Positions 5,339 to 5,389 of a stretch of 5,389 bases of DNA are shown here, one piece after another. The position numbers were made by a program, and so were the translations under genes. The number at the start of each line of letters is the position of its first letter. The stretch's first letter is position 1. The DNA is taken from the NCBI GenBank assembly GCA_951801155.1, contig CATOLK010000080.1:1-5389 (forward strand), in the 5' to 3' direction. The notes beneath the pieces were generated by a model that searched no databases, was not told where the DNA came from, and saw only the letters and a list, made by a program, of their open reading frames with translations. The stretch is from an uncultured Rickettsiales bacterium. Lineage in GTDB: Bacteria > Pseudomonadota > Alphaproteobacteria > Rickettsiales > UBA1997.

Positions 5339-5369
5339 GTACTGGTTCATATCATTTGGGAAAAACTTT
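5339..5369. repeat. Promoter-upstream repeat, copy 2
   Basis: GTACTGGTTC, then ATATCATTTGGG, then AAAAACTTT on the plus strand, 339 bp from copy 1 in the same orientation. It starts 16 nt upstream of the tRNA-Gly -35 box. Similarity between the two loci also continues through the A/T-rich 16 nt and the -35 box, so the whole shared block is about 52 bp. Confidence 0.65.
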
Positions 5370-5389
5370 CCTCATTTTTACTTTTATAT

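Noticed and set aside
5000..5369. Direct repeats flanking tRNA-Gly as attachment sites of an integrated element
   Set aside because: Only the tRNA and its promoter lie between them, there is no integrase, and the repeats keep a fixed distance to promoters, which fits a regulatory or duplicated promoter origin better.

Overview
The window is very AT-rich. It holds one compact minus-strand gene cluster flanked by two tRNA genes and by repeat-rich, decaying intergenic DNA. The RlmE sequence, the CtpA layout and the mixture of degraded insertion sequence and short palindromic repeats suggest an alphaproteobacterium with a reduced, AT-biased genome. A Rickettsiales- or Holosporales-like intracellular lineage is the best guess, but it is inferred from sequence style and not proven. 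TGG is used for Trp, consistent with the standard bacterial code.

Layout: 1-540 is non-coding and carries a tandem array of 60-bp units (71-311) that ends in a long palindrome (278-334). An inverted copy of the same unit lies at 424-481. At 541-889, on the minus strand, is the decayed 5' part of an IS982-family insertion sequence: a terminal-repeat-like end near 889 and a transposase N-terminal fragment with an in-frame stop. At 1125-1200 is tRNA-Thr(UGU) with its own promoter. At 1201-1590 is more AT-rich spacer with a single degenerate copy of the 60-bp repeat (1327-1393).

From 4924 down to 1591 runs a likely four-gene operon: a 53-residue lipoprotein, the S41 carboxy-terminal processing protease CtpA, a SurA-like periplasmic chaperone/prolyl isomerase, and the 23S rRNA 2'-O-methyltransferase RlmE. 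Junctions are tight (30 nt gap, 8 nt overlap, 9 nt gap). The first three products are envelope-directed (lipoprotein, membrane-anchored periplasmic protease, periplasmic folding factor) and together suggest an envelope protein-quality module. RlmE is a ribosome-assembly enzyme and appears to share only the transcript.

At 5206-5281 is tRNA-Gly(GCC), also on the minus strand with its own promoter. The operon promoter and the tRNA-Gly promoter share about 52 bp of similar DNA in the same register relative to the -35 box, and the tRNA-Thr promoter shows a weaker version. This shared upstream box and the small lipoprotein are the points most worth following. I see no CRISPR array, defence system or clearly new multi-gene system here.
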